Positions 45,168-54,344 of a stretch of DNA of 64,000 bases are shown piece after piece. A program made the position numbers and the translations under genes. The DNA is taken from assembly GCF_024753245.1 (NCBI RefSeq), contig NZ_JANUGX010000032.1:1-64000 (forward strand). Reading direction: 5' to 3'. The notes beneath the pieces were generated by a model. It saw only the letters and a list, made by a program, of their open reading frames with translations, made no database searches and was not told the origin of the DNA. Source of the stretch: Massilia norwichensis (GTDB taxonomy: Bacteria > Pseudomonadota > Gammaproteobacteria > Burkholderiales > Burkholderiaceae_D). How positions within the stretch are numbered: position 1 is the stretch's first letter; each line of letters opens with the position of its first letter.

Positions 45168-45779
45168 CTATTCCATCCCTTGTAGCTTGCAGCTCGCGAG
45201 CGCCAGGCGCCGGCCCAGCGCGACCGCCAGCCGCTTCTCGTCGTCCGTGATCGGGCGGTTGCCGTCGACGCCGGACCAGTGGGTCGCGCCGTAGGGGCTG
45301 CCGCCGCTTTCGGTGGTCATCAGTTCCGGCATGGTGTAGGGCAGGCCCATCACCATCATGCCGTGGTGCAGCAGCGGAATCATCATCGACAGCAGGGTCG
45401 ACTCCTGGCCGCCGTGCAGGCTGCCGGTGGAGGTAAACACGGCCGCCGGCTTGCCCGACAGGGTGCCGGACAGCCATTGTGCGGAGGTGCCGTCGAGGAA
45501 GTACTTCATGGCCGCCGCCATGTTGCCGAAGCGGGTGGGGGAACCCAGCGCCAGTCCGGCGCATTCCGCAAGGTCATCCAGCTCGACATAGGGCGCGCCG
45601 CTTTTGGGGATGTCGGGCTCGGTCGCTTCCGCCACGGTGGACACGGCCGGCACGGTGCGCAGGCGCGCCTCGGCACCGGGGACGCTCTCGACGCCCTGGG
45701 CGATGAGCTCGGCCAGTTTGCGGGTCTTGCCATGACGTGAGTAATACAGGATGAGGATGATCGGATTGGTTGGGTTCAT
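45168..45779 (-). CDS. wrbA: NAD(P)H:quinone oxidoreductase WrbA (203 aa)
   Basis: A flavodoxin-like FMN enzyme that reduces quinones by two electrons, protecting against semiquinone radicals. It shows the FMN phosphate loop YYSRHGKTRKLAE, LALGSPTRFGNMAAAMKYFLD, and AAVFTSTGSLHGGQESTLLSM. Length is standard. It is divergently placed from the YihY/BrkB-like gene (41 bp apart) and heads a short operon with the DUF2069 gene. Confidence 0.92.
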   Translation of the reverse strand: MNPTNPIILILYYSRHGKTRKLAELIAQGVESVPGAEARLRTVPAVSTVAEATEPDIPKSGAPYVELDDLAECAGLALGSPTRFGNMAAAMKYFLDGTSAQWLSGTLSGKPAAVFTSTGSLHGGQESTLLSMMIPLLHHGMMVMGLPYTMPELMTTESGGSPYGATHWSGVDGNRPITDDEKRLAVALGRRLALASCKLQGME

Positions 45780-45820
45780 CGTTGGTATTATAGGGCGGTT
45801 TATTCCTTCAACGCGTCCAG

Positions 45821-47212
45821 ATGCTCTCGAAATCCGTCTCCACCATTTCCCGTTCCACCAGCGAGATGATCAACGTCGGCGTCGACATGGTACGTGGCCT
45901 GACCTGGGCCGAGGCGCGCGACCTGATGCGCTTCGCGCGCAAGCGCCTGCTGGACGAGAAACTGCCGCAGGTGGCGGGCAGCCTGACCTTCACCACCACG
46001 CTGGCGCTGGTGCCGCTGCTGACCATCGTGCTGGCGATTTTCACGACCTTCCCGATCTTCGGGCAGCTGCGCTCCGCGCTCGACCATTATTTCGTGCAGA
46101 TGGTGATGCCGAAGGCGATCGCCAACACGATCACCTCGAACCTGACCCAGTTCGCCAGCAAGGCCACGGGGCTGTCGGCGGTGGGCGCGGTGGCGCTGGT
46201 GCTGACCACCGCGGCCATGATCGGCATGATCGAGCGCGCCTTCAACCAGATCTGGCGCGTCAAGCGCCCGCGTCCGCTGGTGCAGCGGGTGCTGATCTAC
46301 TGGGCCCTGGTGACGCTCGGGCCGCTGCTGTTCGGCCTGTCGCTGACCCTGACCTCCCAGCTGTTCAGCGCCACCACCGGCCTGATGACTGCCATTCCCC
46401 TGGTCGGCACGGTGTTCTATACGGTGGTGTCGGTGGCCCTGACCACCGGCGCCTATACGCTGCTCTACATGACGGTGCCGAACCGCTGGGTCGATTGGCG
46501 CGACGCTCTGTGGGGCGGGCTGGTGGCGGCGATCGCCTTCGAGGTCGCCAAGCGCGTGTTCGCGATCTTCATCCGCCAGTTTCCGACCTACGCGATCATC
46601 TACGGCGCGCTGGCCGCGCTGCCGCTGTTCCTGCTGTGGATGTACCTGTCCTGGCTGATCACCCTGGTCGGCGCGCTGCTGACGGCCGCGCTGCCGGTGG
46701 TGAAGTACGAACGCTGGTGGTACGAACCGGTGCCGGGCGGGGCCTTCGTGGACGCGATGGCGATCCTGAAGGTGCTGCACGGCGGCGCGGCCATCACCGG
46801 CACCGCGCTGGTGACCGGCGCCCAGATCCGCGCCCATACCCGCATCGGGTATGACGAGATGAGCCAGCTGCTGGAGCAGATGGTGGCGGCGGGCTGGGTC
46901 GGCCGCGTGCATGCCGAGGAAAGCGTGCAGGTGATCTGGGGCCGTGGTGCGCGCGAGGGGGCCGACGGCTGGGTGCTGCTGGTCGATCCTTCGCTGATCC
47001 GCCTGTCCGACGTCTACCGCCGCTTCGTGTTCGGCGGCGCCGGGCTCGATATGGGGGCAGGACCGGGCACCATGACGGGCAGCATCGCCGGCACCCTCGA
47101 GGCGACGCCGGTGTCGCCGCTGGCGCTGGACACGGCGGCGCTGGCGCGCCGTGTCGAGACGGCCGTCGAACGGGGCCTGGACCAGACGCTGGCGGAGCAC
47201 TTCGCGAGCTGA
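45821..47212 (+). CDS. YihY/BrkB-family membrane protein (463 aa)
   Basis: An integral membrane protein with six hydrophobic segments between about residues 50 and 300. The family text is visible in QVAGSLTFTTTLALVPLLTI, MIGMIERAFNQIWRVKRPRP and YAIIYGALAALPLFLLWMYL. The C-terminal ~150 residues are soluble, with a winged-helix-like region (YDEMSQLLEQMVAAGWV). Despite the old names (RNase BN, serum-resistance BrkB), the molecular role is unknown. Confidence 0.88.
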   Translation: MLSKSVSTISRSTSEMINVGVDMVRGLTWAEARDLMRFARKRLLDEKLPQVAGSLTFTTTLALVPLLTIVLAIFTTFPIFGQLRSALDHYFVQMVMPKAIANTITSNLTQFASKATGLSAVGAVALVLTTAAMIGMIERAFNQIWRVKRPRPLVQRVLIYWALVTLGPLLFGLSLTLTSQLFSATTGLMTAIPLVGTVFYTVVSVALTTGAYTLLYMTVPNRWVDWRDALWGGLVAAIAFEVAKRVFAIFIRQFPTYAIIYGALAALPLFLLWMYLSWLITLVGALLTAALPVVKYERWWYEPVPGGAFVDAMAILKVLHGGAAITGTALVTGAQIRAHTRIGYDEMSQLLEQMVAAGWVGRVHAEESVQVIWGRGAREGADGWVLLVDPSLIRLSDVYRRFVFGGAGLDMGAGPGTMTGSIAGTLEATPVSPLALDTAALARRVETAVERGLDQTLAEHFAS

Positions 47213-47320
47213 TCCGGTTGTTCCGTGTCTCTTTTGTCACAGGGAAACAATTTACGCACTTGAATTGTGGAATCAAAAGTTGCCTGATGTTACTATTGTC
47301 AGGATACCTTTGGAGACCAC

Positions 47321-49315
47321 ATGCTCGTGCGCCGCTTCTTGTTTGGCCTGCTGTTCCTGTGCTGGACTGCCTTTGCCCATGCCGGCGCCGGTGAGGAAGA
47401 CTTCGCCGCCGCCCTGGTGGCGGCCCGCGAAGAGGCCTATGTCACGCCGGCCGCGGCGCTCGCCCGGCTCGAGGCCCTGAAGCAAGGCCGCGGCGGGCGG
47501 GAACTCGGCCTGGTCCTGGTCGAAACCAGCCGCGCGAGTTACTGGCTGGGCAGGAAGCAGGCGGCGCTCGCGGCAGCGCAGCGGGCCGAACAGCTCGGCC
47601 GCGAAGGCCACGACGACGACTTGCTGGCCAAGGCCATGCTGAGCCACGGCCTGGTGCTGTCGCGCCTGGTGCACGACCAGGATGCGGCGCGCCGGCTGAT
47701 CGACAAAGCCGCGGCGCTGGCCGCCGCCGGCGGCGACCTGCACCTGAAAACGCGCGCCCTGGTGGCGCAAGGCCTGCTGGCCGACCAGGAGGGTCGTACC
47801 GACGATGCCCTCGACTTCATGGGACAAGCCGCCACCCTGGCGCGCTCGGGCGACGACCCCGACGCACTGGCGATGGCGCTGCGCGAGCAGGCGCGTCTGC
47901 TGGCCGGCATCGGCGACGCTGCACCGGCCCTGAAGCTGGTCGACGAACTGGTCGCCATCGCGACCAGCCGCAAGATCCCGGCCCAACTGGCCCACGCCCG
48001 CCTGACCGAGTCTGCCACCGCCGCGCGCGCCGGCAATCCCAAGCGTGCCGAGAAGGCGCTGCAGGCGGCGGTCGAACTGCTGGAAAAGCTGGAGGCCAGG
48101 GAGCGCCTGGCGGTGCCGCTGGCGAACCTGGCGGAACTGTACGTCCAGGGCCGGCGCTTCGGCGAGGCGGCGCGCGCCGCCGAAGCGGCACTGCGCATCG
48201 CCCGCGAAGTCGGCGACGAGAACGGCGAGAAGCTGGCGTCCTACCAGCTCGGCATCACGTATATCTTCTTTCGCAACGTGGCTGAGGGAAGGCGCATGGT
48301 CGACGCCGCCCTTGCGGGCCTGAAGGACGACGAACGCTATGTGCGCATGCTGCTGGACTATGCCCACGCGCTGAACCAGGTCGGCTGGGGTGATGTCGCG
48401 CTGACCGTGTACGAAAAGGCGGGTTCGGTGTCGCTGGCCGCCTGGCGCAAGGAAAAGCAGCTGTCCTACGAGGCGCTGCAGCGCGCCTGGGCCTACCAGA
48501 AGAAGCAGGCCGAACTCACCGCGCTGCACCACGAGAGCGTACTCAAGGCGGCGGAGCTGCAGACCGTCAAGCGCATCCGCACGCTGTGGGTCGCGCTGAG
48601 CGCGACGGCCCTGGTCGGCGCACTGCTGGTCGCGCTGTTGTACCGCCGCGTGAAGAAGGCGAACGGCAGCCTGAAGGTGAAGAACGAGCAGCTGTTCAGG
48701 CAGAGCACCCGCGATTCGCTGACCGGGCTGTTCAACCGCCATTATTTTTATGAGCACGTGGTGCCGCAGTACCACGCCAATCCCGGCCGCGACGGCAAGC
48801 CTGGCGGCGTGTTCCTGCTGATGGATGTCGACCACTTCAAGTCGATCAACGACCGCTTCGGCCACAGCGCCGGCGACGTGGTGCTGAAGAACGTGGCGGC
48901 GCGACTGGCCGCCAGCCTGCGCGGGGAGGACGTCCTGATCCGCTGGGGCGGCGAGGAATTCCTGGCTTATCTGCCGGGCGTGACGCTCGACGAAGCGCGC
49001 CAGCTGTGCGCGCGCCTGCTGGCGGCGGTGTCCGGCACCACCATCGATGCCGACGGCCAGCAGCTGACCGTGACGGTGTCGATCGGCTTCTGCCCGCGCC
49101 CGGCGGGTCCGGCGGAGAACGGTCCGGACTGGGAAAAGCTGGTGCACCTGGCCGATCTCTGCCTGTACCTGGCCAAGACCGCCGGCAGGAATCAGGCCTT
49201 CGGCGTGGCCGATGCGAATGCCCTGACCCCGGCGGCGATTGCCGCGGCCGATGCGGATCTGGGGCAAGCGTCGGCCGATGGCATCGTCGACCTGGTCAAC
49301 GTGAAAACCATGTGA
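47321..49315 (+). CDS. Diguanylate cyclase with N-terminal helical-repeat sensor (664 aa)
   Basis: Makes c-di-GMP. A signal peptide (1-21) precedes a periplasmic alpha-helical TPR-like array (about 30-415), one TM (about 425-445), a short coiled coil and the GGDEF domain (about 470-630). The active site reads RWGGEEF, and RGED five residues before it is the product-inhibition I-site, so the cyclase should be active and feedback-controlled. It starts with TGGAGACCAC upstream and is closed by the terminator at 49,357. The signal sensed by the repeat domain is unknown. Confidence 0.92.
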   Translation: MLVRRFLFGLLFLCWTAFAHAGAGEEDFAAALVAAREEAYVTPAAALARLEALKQGRGGRELGLVLVETSRASYWLGRKQAALAAAQRAEQLGREGHDDDLLAKAMLSHGLVLSRLVHDQDAARRLIDKAAALAAAGGDLHLKTRALVAQGLLADQEGRTDDALDFMGQAATLARSGDDPDALAMALREQARLLAGIGDAAPALKLVDELVAIATSRKIPAQLAHARLTESATAARAGNPKRAEKALQAAVELLEKLEARERLAVPLANLAELYVQGRRFGEAARAAEAALRIAREVGDENGEKLASYQLGITYIFFRNVAEGRRMVDAALAGLKDDERYVRMLLDYAHALNQVGWGDVALTVYEKAGSVSLAAWRKEKQLSYEALQRAWAYQKKQAELTALHHESVLKAAELQTVKRIRTLWVALSATALVGALLVALLYRRVKKANGSLKVKNEQLFRQSTRDSLTGLFNRHYFYEHVVPQYHANPGRDGKPGGVFLLMDVDHFKSINDRFGHSAGDVVLKNVAARLAASLRGEDVLIRWGGEEFLAYLPGVTLDEARQLCARLLAAVSGTTIDADGQQLTVTVSIGFCPRPAGPAENGPDWEKLVHLADLCLYLAKTAGRNQAFGVADANALTPAAIAAADADLGQASADGIVDLVNVKTM

Positions 49316-49356
49316 AAAAGTTTTGGTGGTGAGTTAAGTAAAGAGCAGTAGACGAT

Positions 49357-49384
49357 AAAAAGCCCCAGATTTCTGGGGCTTTTT
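49357..49384. terminator. Bidirectional intrinsic terminator between the cyclase and hcp
   Basis: AAAAAGCCCCAGA / TCTGGGGCTTTTT with a two-base loop and flanking A and T runs serves both convergent genes. Confidence 0.9.
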
Positions 49385-49394
49385 CTTTTCGAGA

Positions 49395-49886
49395 TCAGGC
49401 AACCTTGTTGGCCGCAAGATCCCAGCCGCCAACCGTCGAGCCGCCCATGCCTCCGCCAATCTTTTGCTGAGTGTATTTCCATTTAACTTTGGAGAATTTC
49501 AGACTGACATGTTCGTGCAAGATTGAACCAGCTTCAATGCCTGGCGAAATTGCACCGATAAGCACGTTCTCTAGTTCGATTTCAAAGTATTTGACTGGCG
49601 TACCATTTCCATCGGCACGCATGAATTCGAATTTAGCTTTCGGTCTTGTCTTCCCCATTGCGCAGCTTTGCATAAGGATCGGCGAGGATAAATCAGCCAT
49701 CTTGCAAAATGTCACTTCTTCCAGTTCAACTCTCTCGGCTGTATGCCCACCGCCCGTCGATGCTGTTGCGCTGCGAGGCTGTATGAGCCCCCAGTTGACG
49801 GACGAACACTCGATCCAGTCTTTGTGTTTGTCATCCTGCGATTCGCCTTTGATTCCATCGATTTGCAGATAGACGTCGATTGCCAT
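49395..49886 (-). CDS. hcp: Hcp family type VI secretion protein (163 aa)
   Basis: Forms hexameric rings of the type VI secretion tube and can carry small effectors inside. MAIDVYLQIDGIKGESQDD at the start, SGGGHTAERVELEEVTF-like text and ISPGIEAGSILHEHVSLKFSKVKWKYT near the end are typical. The second ATG of ATGATG, four bases after GGAGG, is taken as start. No other T6SS structural gene is in the window, so it is an orphan copy. The divergent neighbour encodes a muramidase, suggesting an Hcp-delivered effector set. Confidence 0.9.
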   Translation of the reverse strand: MAIDVYLQIDGIKGESQDDKHKDWIECSSVNWGLIQPRSATASTGGGHTAERVELEEVTFCKMADLSSPILMQSCAMGKTRPKAKFEFMRADGNGTPVKYFEIELENVLIGAISPGIEAGSILHEHVSLKFSKVKWKYTQQKIGGGMGGSTVGGWDLAANKVA

Positions 49887-50012
49887 CATTCCTCCGGTAT
49901 TTGTTGAATTTATTATTTTGCCTCCGTTAATGCAGAGCCTGCTTGCTTGATATCAATGGCCTTGCCTTTATCCGTGATAGGTTAAATGTTTTTCTCGACA
50001 ATGGAGCTAGAT

Positions 50013-50552
50013 ATGACTAGCAGTGTTCCCAAATCCCTAAGTCCAAATGCCGGATTGAAGATGTCACCCGAGGGCAGAGCGCGTCTACGGGCGACGGAAA
50101 AAGCTATTTATCGGTATTACAATGATATGGGGAAGAATAAGGGGCACTGCACTTGGGGCGTGGGCATCCTCGCTCATAAAGGTGTCTGCACAGAAGAAGA
50201 GTTGGGTAAGAAAGTATCGGCCGAGATGGTTGACCAAGAATTCGAGCGCAAGATTGCCGAGACCGAGGGAATCGTTCGTCGCAATATCAAAGTGCCGTTG
50301 AACCAGTCTCAGTTCGATGCGCTATGCAGTTTGGCTTACAACGCAGGAGCGAAAGGCTCCAGTATCACTTTCGCTTTTGTGAACAAGGGCGACTTTGCCG
50401 GAGCAGCCGCTAATATGTCATTGATGATTAAGGTTCAGGTGGTCGAGAAAGGCAAGAAGAAATACGTTATTGCGCCTGGACTCATCAAACGCCGAGCGGA
50501 AGAAAGTGCGCCATTCCATGCTAAAGATGCGGCAACGGCCGCTAACAAATGA
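50013..50552 (+). CDS. GH24 lysozyme-type muramidase, probable T6SS effector (179 aa)
   Basis: A T4-lysozyme-like glycoside hydrolase that cuts peptidoglycan. Glu29 and Asp38 have exactly the 9-residue spacing of T4 lysozyme E11/D20, and Thr47 in CTWGVGIL matches T26 with a three-residue insertion. The family's LNQSQFDALCSLAYNAGAKG follows. There is no signal peptide, as expected for a cargo moved through an Hcp tube. The ATG at 50,013 has GGAG at good distance; two earlier in-frame ATGs exist. It is followed by a small exported protein, so an effector/immunity pair with the divergent hcp is likely. A prophage endolysin is the alternative, but no phage genes are nearby. Confidence 0.85.
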   Translation: MTSSVPKSLSPNAGLKMSPEGRARLRATEKAIYRYYNDMGKNKGHCTWGVGILAHKGVCTEEELGKKVSAEMVDQEFERKIAETEGIVRRNIKVPLNQSQFDALCSLAYNAGAKGSSITFAFVNKGDFAGAAANMSLMIKVQVVEKGKKKYVIAPGLIKRRAEESAPFHAKDAATAANK

Positions 50553-50564
50553 GGAGAGTTGGAA

Positions 50565-51023
50565 ATGTCTTGTCTTCGAGTTCTCGCCTTTATTCAGCGC
50601 GCCAAGATGCTGTCCTTTATTGCCTTGGTTGCGATGATTGCATTGCCTTGCGCTCAAGCCTCAGACTCAATTGAGCGTAGGGTAAGCGGCAAATGGCGAT
50701 TTGTTGCTGCGCTTGACGGTGCGGAGATAGTTTCTCTGGATGAGCGCGAGGCACAACAGTTGCTCGGCCAAATCTTTATAATAGGAAAAAATAAAGTCAA
50801 ATTTGGAAGGATGGACTGTGGAGAAACGGAATTCGAATCGCAGAAAGTCGAGCCGAGGCTTCACTTGCGCAACGCATTCCACGCAAGCTCAAAGGAACTT
50901 CGCCTGCCTAACCCGGTCACGGTCGTTGACCTAAGCTGTACGTCAGTCTTCATCACAAAACCAAACCACCTGGTGATTTTCTGGCAAGGATGGTTTTTTG
51001 ATGCTGTCCGGGTTAAAAAATAA
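50565..51023 (+). CDS. Exported small protein, candidate immunity protein for the muramidase (152 aa)
   Basis: A signal peptide (hydrophobic MLSFIALVAMIALPCAQA at about 16-33) leads to a soluble domain of about 118 residues with SGKWRFVAALDGAEIVSL, a pair of cysteines (MDCGETEF, LSCTSVF) that could form a disulfide, and a C-terminal HLVIFWQGWFFDAVRVKK. The ATG at 50,565 lies six bases after GAGGAGAG. It starts 12 bp behind the muramidase gene. Periplasmic location, small size and tandem position are what a peptidoglycan-hydrolase immunity protein needs; no direct homology is recognised. Confidence 0.6.
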   Translation: MSCLRVLAFIQRAKMLSFIALVAMIALPCAQASDSIERRVSGKWRFVAALDGAEIVSLDEREAQQLLGQIFIIGKNKVKFGRMDCGETEFESQKVEPRLHLRNAFHASSKELRLPNPVTVVDLSCTSVFITKPNHLVIFWQGWFFDAVRVKK

Positions 51024-51190
51024 CTTGCGGTCCGTATCAACAGGGCATATAGAGACACCCGAATCCGGCGAAACAGAACTCCAGGTGTTCCGTTTTCGTA
51101 ATTTATACTTGCGTTTTGATTGGCTCAACATTTGCTGCGGGCGCGTGACGTGTGCAGAAGTCATGCACACGTCATTCTGCACGGGGCTTG

Positions 51191-51499
51191 TCACCAGCTT
51201 ATCTTCCCCGTCAGCATCTGCCAGTACATCACCCAGTCCGCCCGGAACGACCACAAGGGGTTGCCGAAGGTCGCCGGCCGGTTCTTCTCGTAGAAAAAAT
51301 GCCCTATCCAGGCGCCGCCGTAGCCGCTCACCAGCGCGAACAGCAGCCACCAGGCGTTCAAGCTGTCGATGTACTGGGCGATCGAAGCGATGGCCGAGGA
51401 CGTCCCGATGAAATGGGCGCGCCGGCACAGTCGGTGCCCGTGCTGGGTCAGGTAGTAGGGATAGAACTCCGAAAAGCTGTTGTAGCGAACGGCAGCCAT
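51191..51499 (-). CDS. Mpo1-like / DUF962 membrane protein (102 aa)
   Basis: A small two-helix membrane protein with the DUF962/Mpo1 signature FSEFYPYYLTQHGHRLCRRAHFIGTS and GYGGAWIGHFFYEKNRPATF. Conserved histidines (QH, HFIG, GHFF) suggest a metal-dependent oxygenase, as shown for yeast Mpo1 acting on 2-hydroxy fatty acids. It starts 23 bp after the hydrolase gene and probably belongs to that operon. The start ATG follows GGAGACAAGCGC. Confidence 0.82.
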   Translation of the reverse strand: MAAVRYNSFSEFYPYYLTQHGHRLCRRAHFIGTSSAIASIAQYIDSLNAWWLLFALVSGYGGAWIGHFFYEKNRPATFGNPLWSFRADWVMYWQMLTGKISW

Positions 51500-51522
51500 G
51501 CGCTTGTCTCCTGTGTCGCCTG

Positions 51523-52335
51523 TTATTGACGGACGCCGCCGGCAAACGCGACCAGCGCGTCCAGCACCGCGTCCGGCTGCTCGGCCATCATCGCGTGGCC
51601 GGCATCCACAGTCACGATTTTGCCATGCTTGACGGCCGACGTCAGCGCCTGCGCGGAACGCGGCGGTGTCATGACATCGCGTGCGCCCAGCACGAACAGG
51701 GTCGGGCAGGCGATGCCGGCAGCCGCGGCGGCGCCGTTCGCATAGGCGTTGCAGGCCGAGAAATCGGTGTGGAACAGGTCGGCCGGGTTGCGCTCGGCCA
51801 GGCGCTGCATCAGGCGGCGCGACATGCCGGTGCTCGAGAAGCCGGGCGCCGGGCAGGCCGGACGGGGCAGGGGACCGCTGTGCGACCAGATGTTGACCAT
51901 GTCGATGGCCGAGGGCAGCGCGTCCTTCGAGGCTGCCAGCAGGGTATCCGACACCTTCATCGGCCAGGTCGTGCCGAGCAGGGCCAGGCCGCTGACACGT
52001 GCCGGCGCGCGGTGCGCCGCTTCCAGCGCGATCAGGGACCCCATACTGTGGCCGGCCAGCAGCGCCTGCTGCGCGCCGGCCGCATCCAGCAGGGCCAGCA
52101 CCCAGTCGGCCATCGCCTCGACTGTCCTCAGGGCCGCGCCGCCGCTGCGGCCGTGGCCGGGCAGGTCGGGCGCCAGCACGTTCCAGCCGTGGTGGGCGAA
52201 CCAGCGGCTTTGCAGCGCCCATACCGAATGGTCGTTCTGGGCGCCGTGCAGGAACACGATGGTGGGCTGGTCCGGGTTGAACGGCTTGCCGCCGGTGTAG
52301 CTGTAGACCGCATCGCCATGGACTTGATGGATCAT
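51523..52335 (-). CDS. Alpha/beta hydrolase (270 aa)
   Basis: A serine hydrolase of the alpha/beta fold. FLHGAQNDHSVW forms the oxyanion-hole region, LLAGHSMGSLIALEA holds the nucleophilic Ser, VLGARDVMTPP the acid and VDAGHAMMAEQ the catalytic His. No signal peptide. Substrate unknown. It starts one base after the end of the sulfhydrylase gene, so the two are co-transcribed. Confidence 0.88.
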   Translation of the reverse strand: MIHQVHGDAVYSYTGGKPFNPDQPTIVFLHGAQNDHSVWALQSRWFAHHGWNVLAPDLPGHGRSGGAALRTVEAMADWVLALLDAAGAQQALLAGHSMGSLIALEAAHRAPARVSGLALLGTTWPMKVSDTLLAASKDALPSAIDMVNIWSHSGPLPRPACPAPGFSSTGMSRRLMQRLAERNPADLFHTDFSACNAYANGAAAAAGIACPTLFVLGARDVMTPPRSAQALTSAVKHGKIVTVDAGHAMMAEQPDAVLDALVAFAGGVRQ

Positions 52336-52336
52336 C

Positions 52337-53647
52337 TCAGGCTCCCTTCTGGGCCAGTTTCAGGCCGCGCGTCAGGTCTTCGATCAGGTCGTCCGGGTCC
52401 TCCAGGCCGACCGACAGCCGGATCATGCCTTCGCCGACGCCGGCCGCGGCCAGCTGGTCGGCCGGCACGCGCAGGTGGGTGGTCGAGGCCGGGTGGATCG
52501 CCAGCGACTTGGCATCGCCGACGTTGGCCAGGTGCGAGAACAGTTTCAGGCCGTCGATGAAGCGCTTGCCGGCCGCGCGGCCGCCGCGCAGGTGGAAGGA
52601 GAACACGCCGCCGGCGCCGCGCGGCAGCAGTGTCCTGGCCAGCGCGTAGTCGGGATGGGATTCGAGCTCGGGCCAGACCACCGATTCGACCGCCGGGTGG
52701 CCGGCCAGGTGCTCGACCAGCCTGCGCGCGTTGGCGACGTGGCGCTCCATGCGCAGGCCCAGGGTTTCGATACCCTGCAGGATGGCGAAGGCATTGTGCG
52801 GGCTCATCGCCGCCCCGAAGTCGCGCAGGCCTTCGCGGCGCGCGCGCAGGGCGAAGGCGCCGACCGTCGACTCTTCGGCGAACACCATGCCGTGGAAGCC
52901 CTCGTAGGGTTCGCACAGTTCGGCGAAGCGGCCGCTCTGCGCATGGGCGGCCTGCCAGTCGAAGCCGCCGCCGTCGACCAGCAGGCCGCCGATCGCGGTG
53001 CCGTGCCCGCACAGGAATTTCGTGGCCGAGTGGAACACCAGGTCGGCGCCGTGATCGAACGGTTTCAACAACCAGGGCGTGGTCAGGGTCGAATCGACCA
53101 TCAGCGGCAGGCCGTGCTCGTGCGCGAGTTCGGCCACGCGCGGGATGTCGAGCACGTCCAGGCCCGGATTGCCGACGCTCTCGCCGAACAGCAGTCTGGT
53201 TTCGGGCCGGATCGCGGCGCGCCAGGCGTCGGGATCGCGCGGGTCGACGAAGGTGGTGGCGATGCCGAAGCGCTTGAGGGTGTAGGCCAGCAGGTTGTGC
53301 GAGCCGCCGTACAGCGCGCGCGAGGCGACGATGTGGCTGCCGGCGCCGGCGATAGTGGTGAGGCCCAGATGCAGCGCGGCCTGGCCGCTGGCGGTGGCGA
53401 TGCCGGCCACGCCGCCTTCGAGCGCGGCGATGCGCTCCTCGAGCACGGCGTTGGTCGGGTTCGACAGGCGCGAATAGACGTGGCCGGCGCGCTCCATGTT
53501 GAACAGCGAGGCCGCATGGTCGGCGTCACGGAAGGCGAAGGAAGAAGTGAAATAGACGGGTGTGGCGCGTGCGCCGGTGCTCGGGTCGGGGCTGGCGCCG
53601 GCGTGCAGGGAGAGGGTGTCGAAGCCGGGATACCTGGGTCCGCTCAT
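52337..53647 (-). CDS. metY: O-acetyl/O-succinylhomoserine sulfhydrylase, Cys/Met-metabolism PLP enzyme (436 aa)
   Basis: A PLP enzyme that makes homocysteine from an acylated homoserine and sulfide. It starts GFDTLSLHAGASPDPSTGARATPVYFTSSF, has YSRLSNPTNAVLEERIAALEGG, the PLP lysine in VFHSATKFLCGHGTAIGG, and SVGLEDPDDLIEDL at the C-terminus. The length and the long inserts favour the MetY-type over MetZ or MetB, though acyl donor specificity cannot be read. The ATG at 53,647 is preceded by GGATGAG. Confidence 0.85.
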   Translation of the reverse strand: MSGPRYPGFDTLSLHAGASPDPSTGARATPVYFTSSFAFRDADHAASLFNMERAGHVYSRLSNPTNAVLEERIAALEGGVAGIATASGQAALHLGLTTIAGAGSHIVASRALYGGSHNLLAYTLKRFGIATTFVDPRDPDAWRAAIRPETRLLFGESVGNPGLDVLDIPRVAELAHEHGLPLMVDSTLTTPWLLKPFDHGADLVFHSATKFLCGHGTAIGGLLVDGGGFDWQAAHAQSGRFAELCEPYEGFHGMVFAEESTVGAFALRARREGLRDFGAAMSPHNAFAILQGIETLGLRMERHVANARRLVEHLAGHPAVESVVWPELESHPDYALARTLLPRGAGGVFSFHLRGGRAAGKRFIDGLKLFSHLANVGDAKSLAIHPASTTHLRVPADQLAAAGVGEGMIRLSVGLEDPDDLIEDLTRGLKLAQKGA

Positions 53648-53817
53648 GGGAAACTCATCCAAATGTGGTTAGACGAGTGCATCCTACCACCAGGCAACTC
53701 GGATTTGTTAGAGCGCAACACTGGCTTTTTTGGAATGCATAGGCTAGAGTCGGCATTATGTCCAGCTCACTCGTACCCCCCGCTCCCGTACCCCGTACTC
53801 ACGATATGGTGACCGCT

Positions 53818-54270
53818 ATGAAAGTATCCGAAATCCTGCAGGTGAAGGGCGATATTCTCTACACGGTGTCTCCGGACACCCAGCTGGCCGACGCGGCCGC
53901 GACGATGGCGGACCGGGACATCGGCTCGCTGGTGGTGATGGAATACGGCGACCTGGTCGGCATGCTGACCTTCCGCGAAGTCATCAAGGCCGTGAACGCG
54001 CATGGCGGCACGGTCGATGCCGGCACCGTGCGCCGTCATATGGACGACAGTCCGATCACCGTGACCCCCGACACCGAAGTCAACGAAGTGCGCCGCATCA
54101 TGCTCGAAAAGCACGCGCGCTACCTGCCGGTGATGAATGCCCGCACGCTGCTGGGCGTGATCTCGTTCTACGACGTCGCGAAAGCGGTGCTGGAGGCGCA
54201 GAGCTTCGAGAACCGCATGCTGAAGGCGTATATCCGGGATTGGCCGGCGGAGCAAGTCGCCGAAGACTGA
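53818..54270 (+). CDS. Two-CBS-domain protein (150 aa)
   Basis: A soluble protein made of a CBS pair (about 1-60 and 70-130: MKVSEILQVKGDILYTVSPD and MDDSPITVTPDTEVNEVRRIM), modules that bind adenine nucleotides and regulate partners. The start at MKVSEIL matches the family; in-frame ATGs at 53,806 and 53,758 would add 4 or 20 residues. No partner gene is adjacent. Confidence 0.82.
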   Translation: MKVSEILQVKGDILYTVSPDTQLADAAATMADRDIGSLVVMEYGDLVGMLTFREVIKAVNAHGGTVDAGTVRRHMDDSPITVTPDTEVNEVRRIMLEKHARYLPVMNARTLLGVISFYDVAKAVLEAQSFENRMLKAYIRDWPAEQVAED

Positions 54271-54272
54271 AC

Positions 54273-54342
54273 GTAGGGCGGGCACCCCGTGCCCGCGCTT
54301 GCATCGCACGAACGTTTGCGTGGGCACGGAGTGCCCACCCTT
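54273..54342. repeat. REP-like inverted repeat pair
   Basis: GGGCGGGCACCCCGTGCCCGC and, inverted, GGGTGGGCACTCCGTGCCC form a pair; each half is itself a palindrome. Likely a dispersed REP/BIME unit between convergent genes, possibly aiding termination. Confidence 0.65.
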
Positions 54343-54344
54343 GG

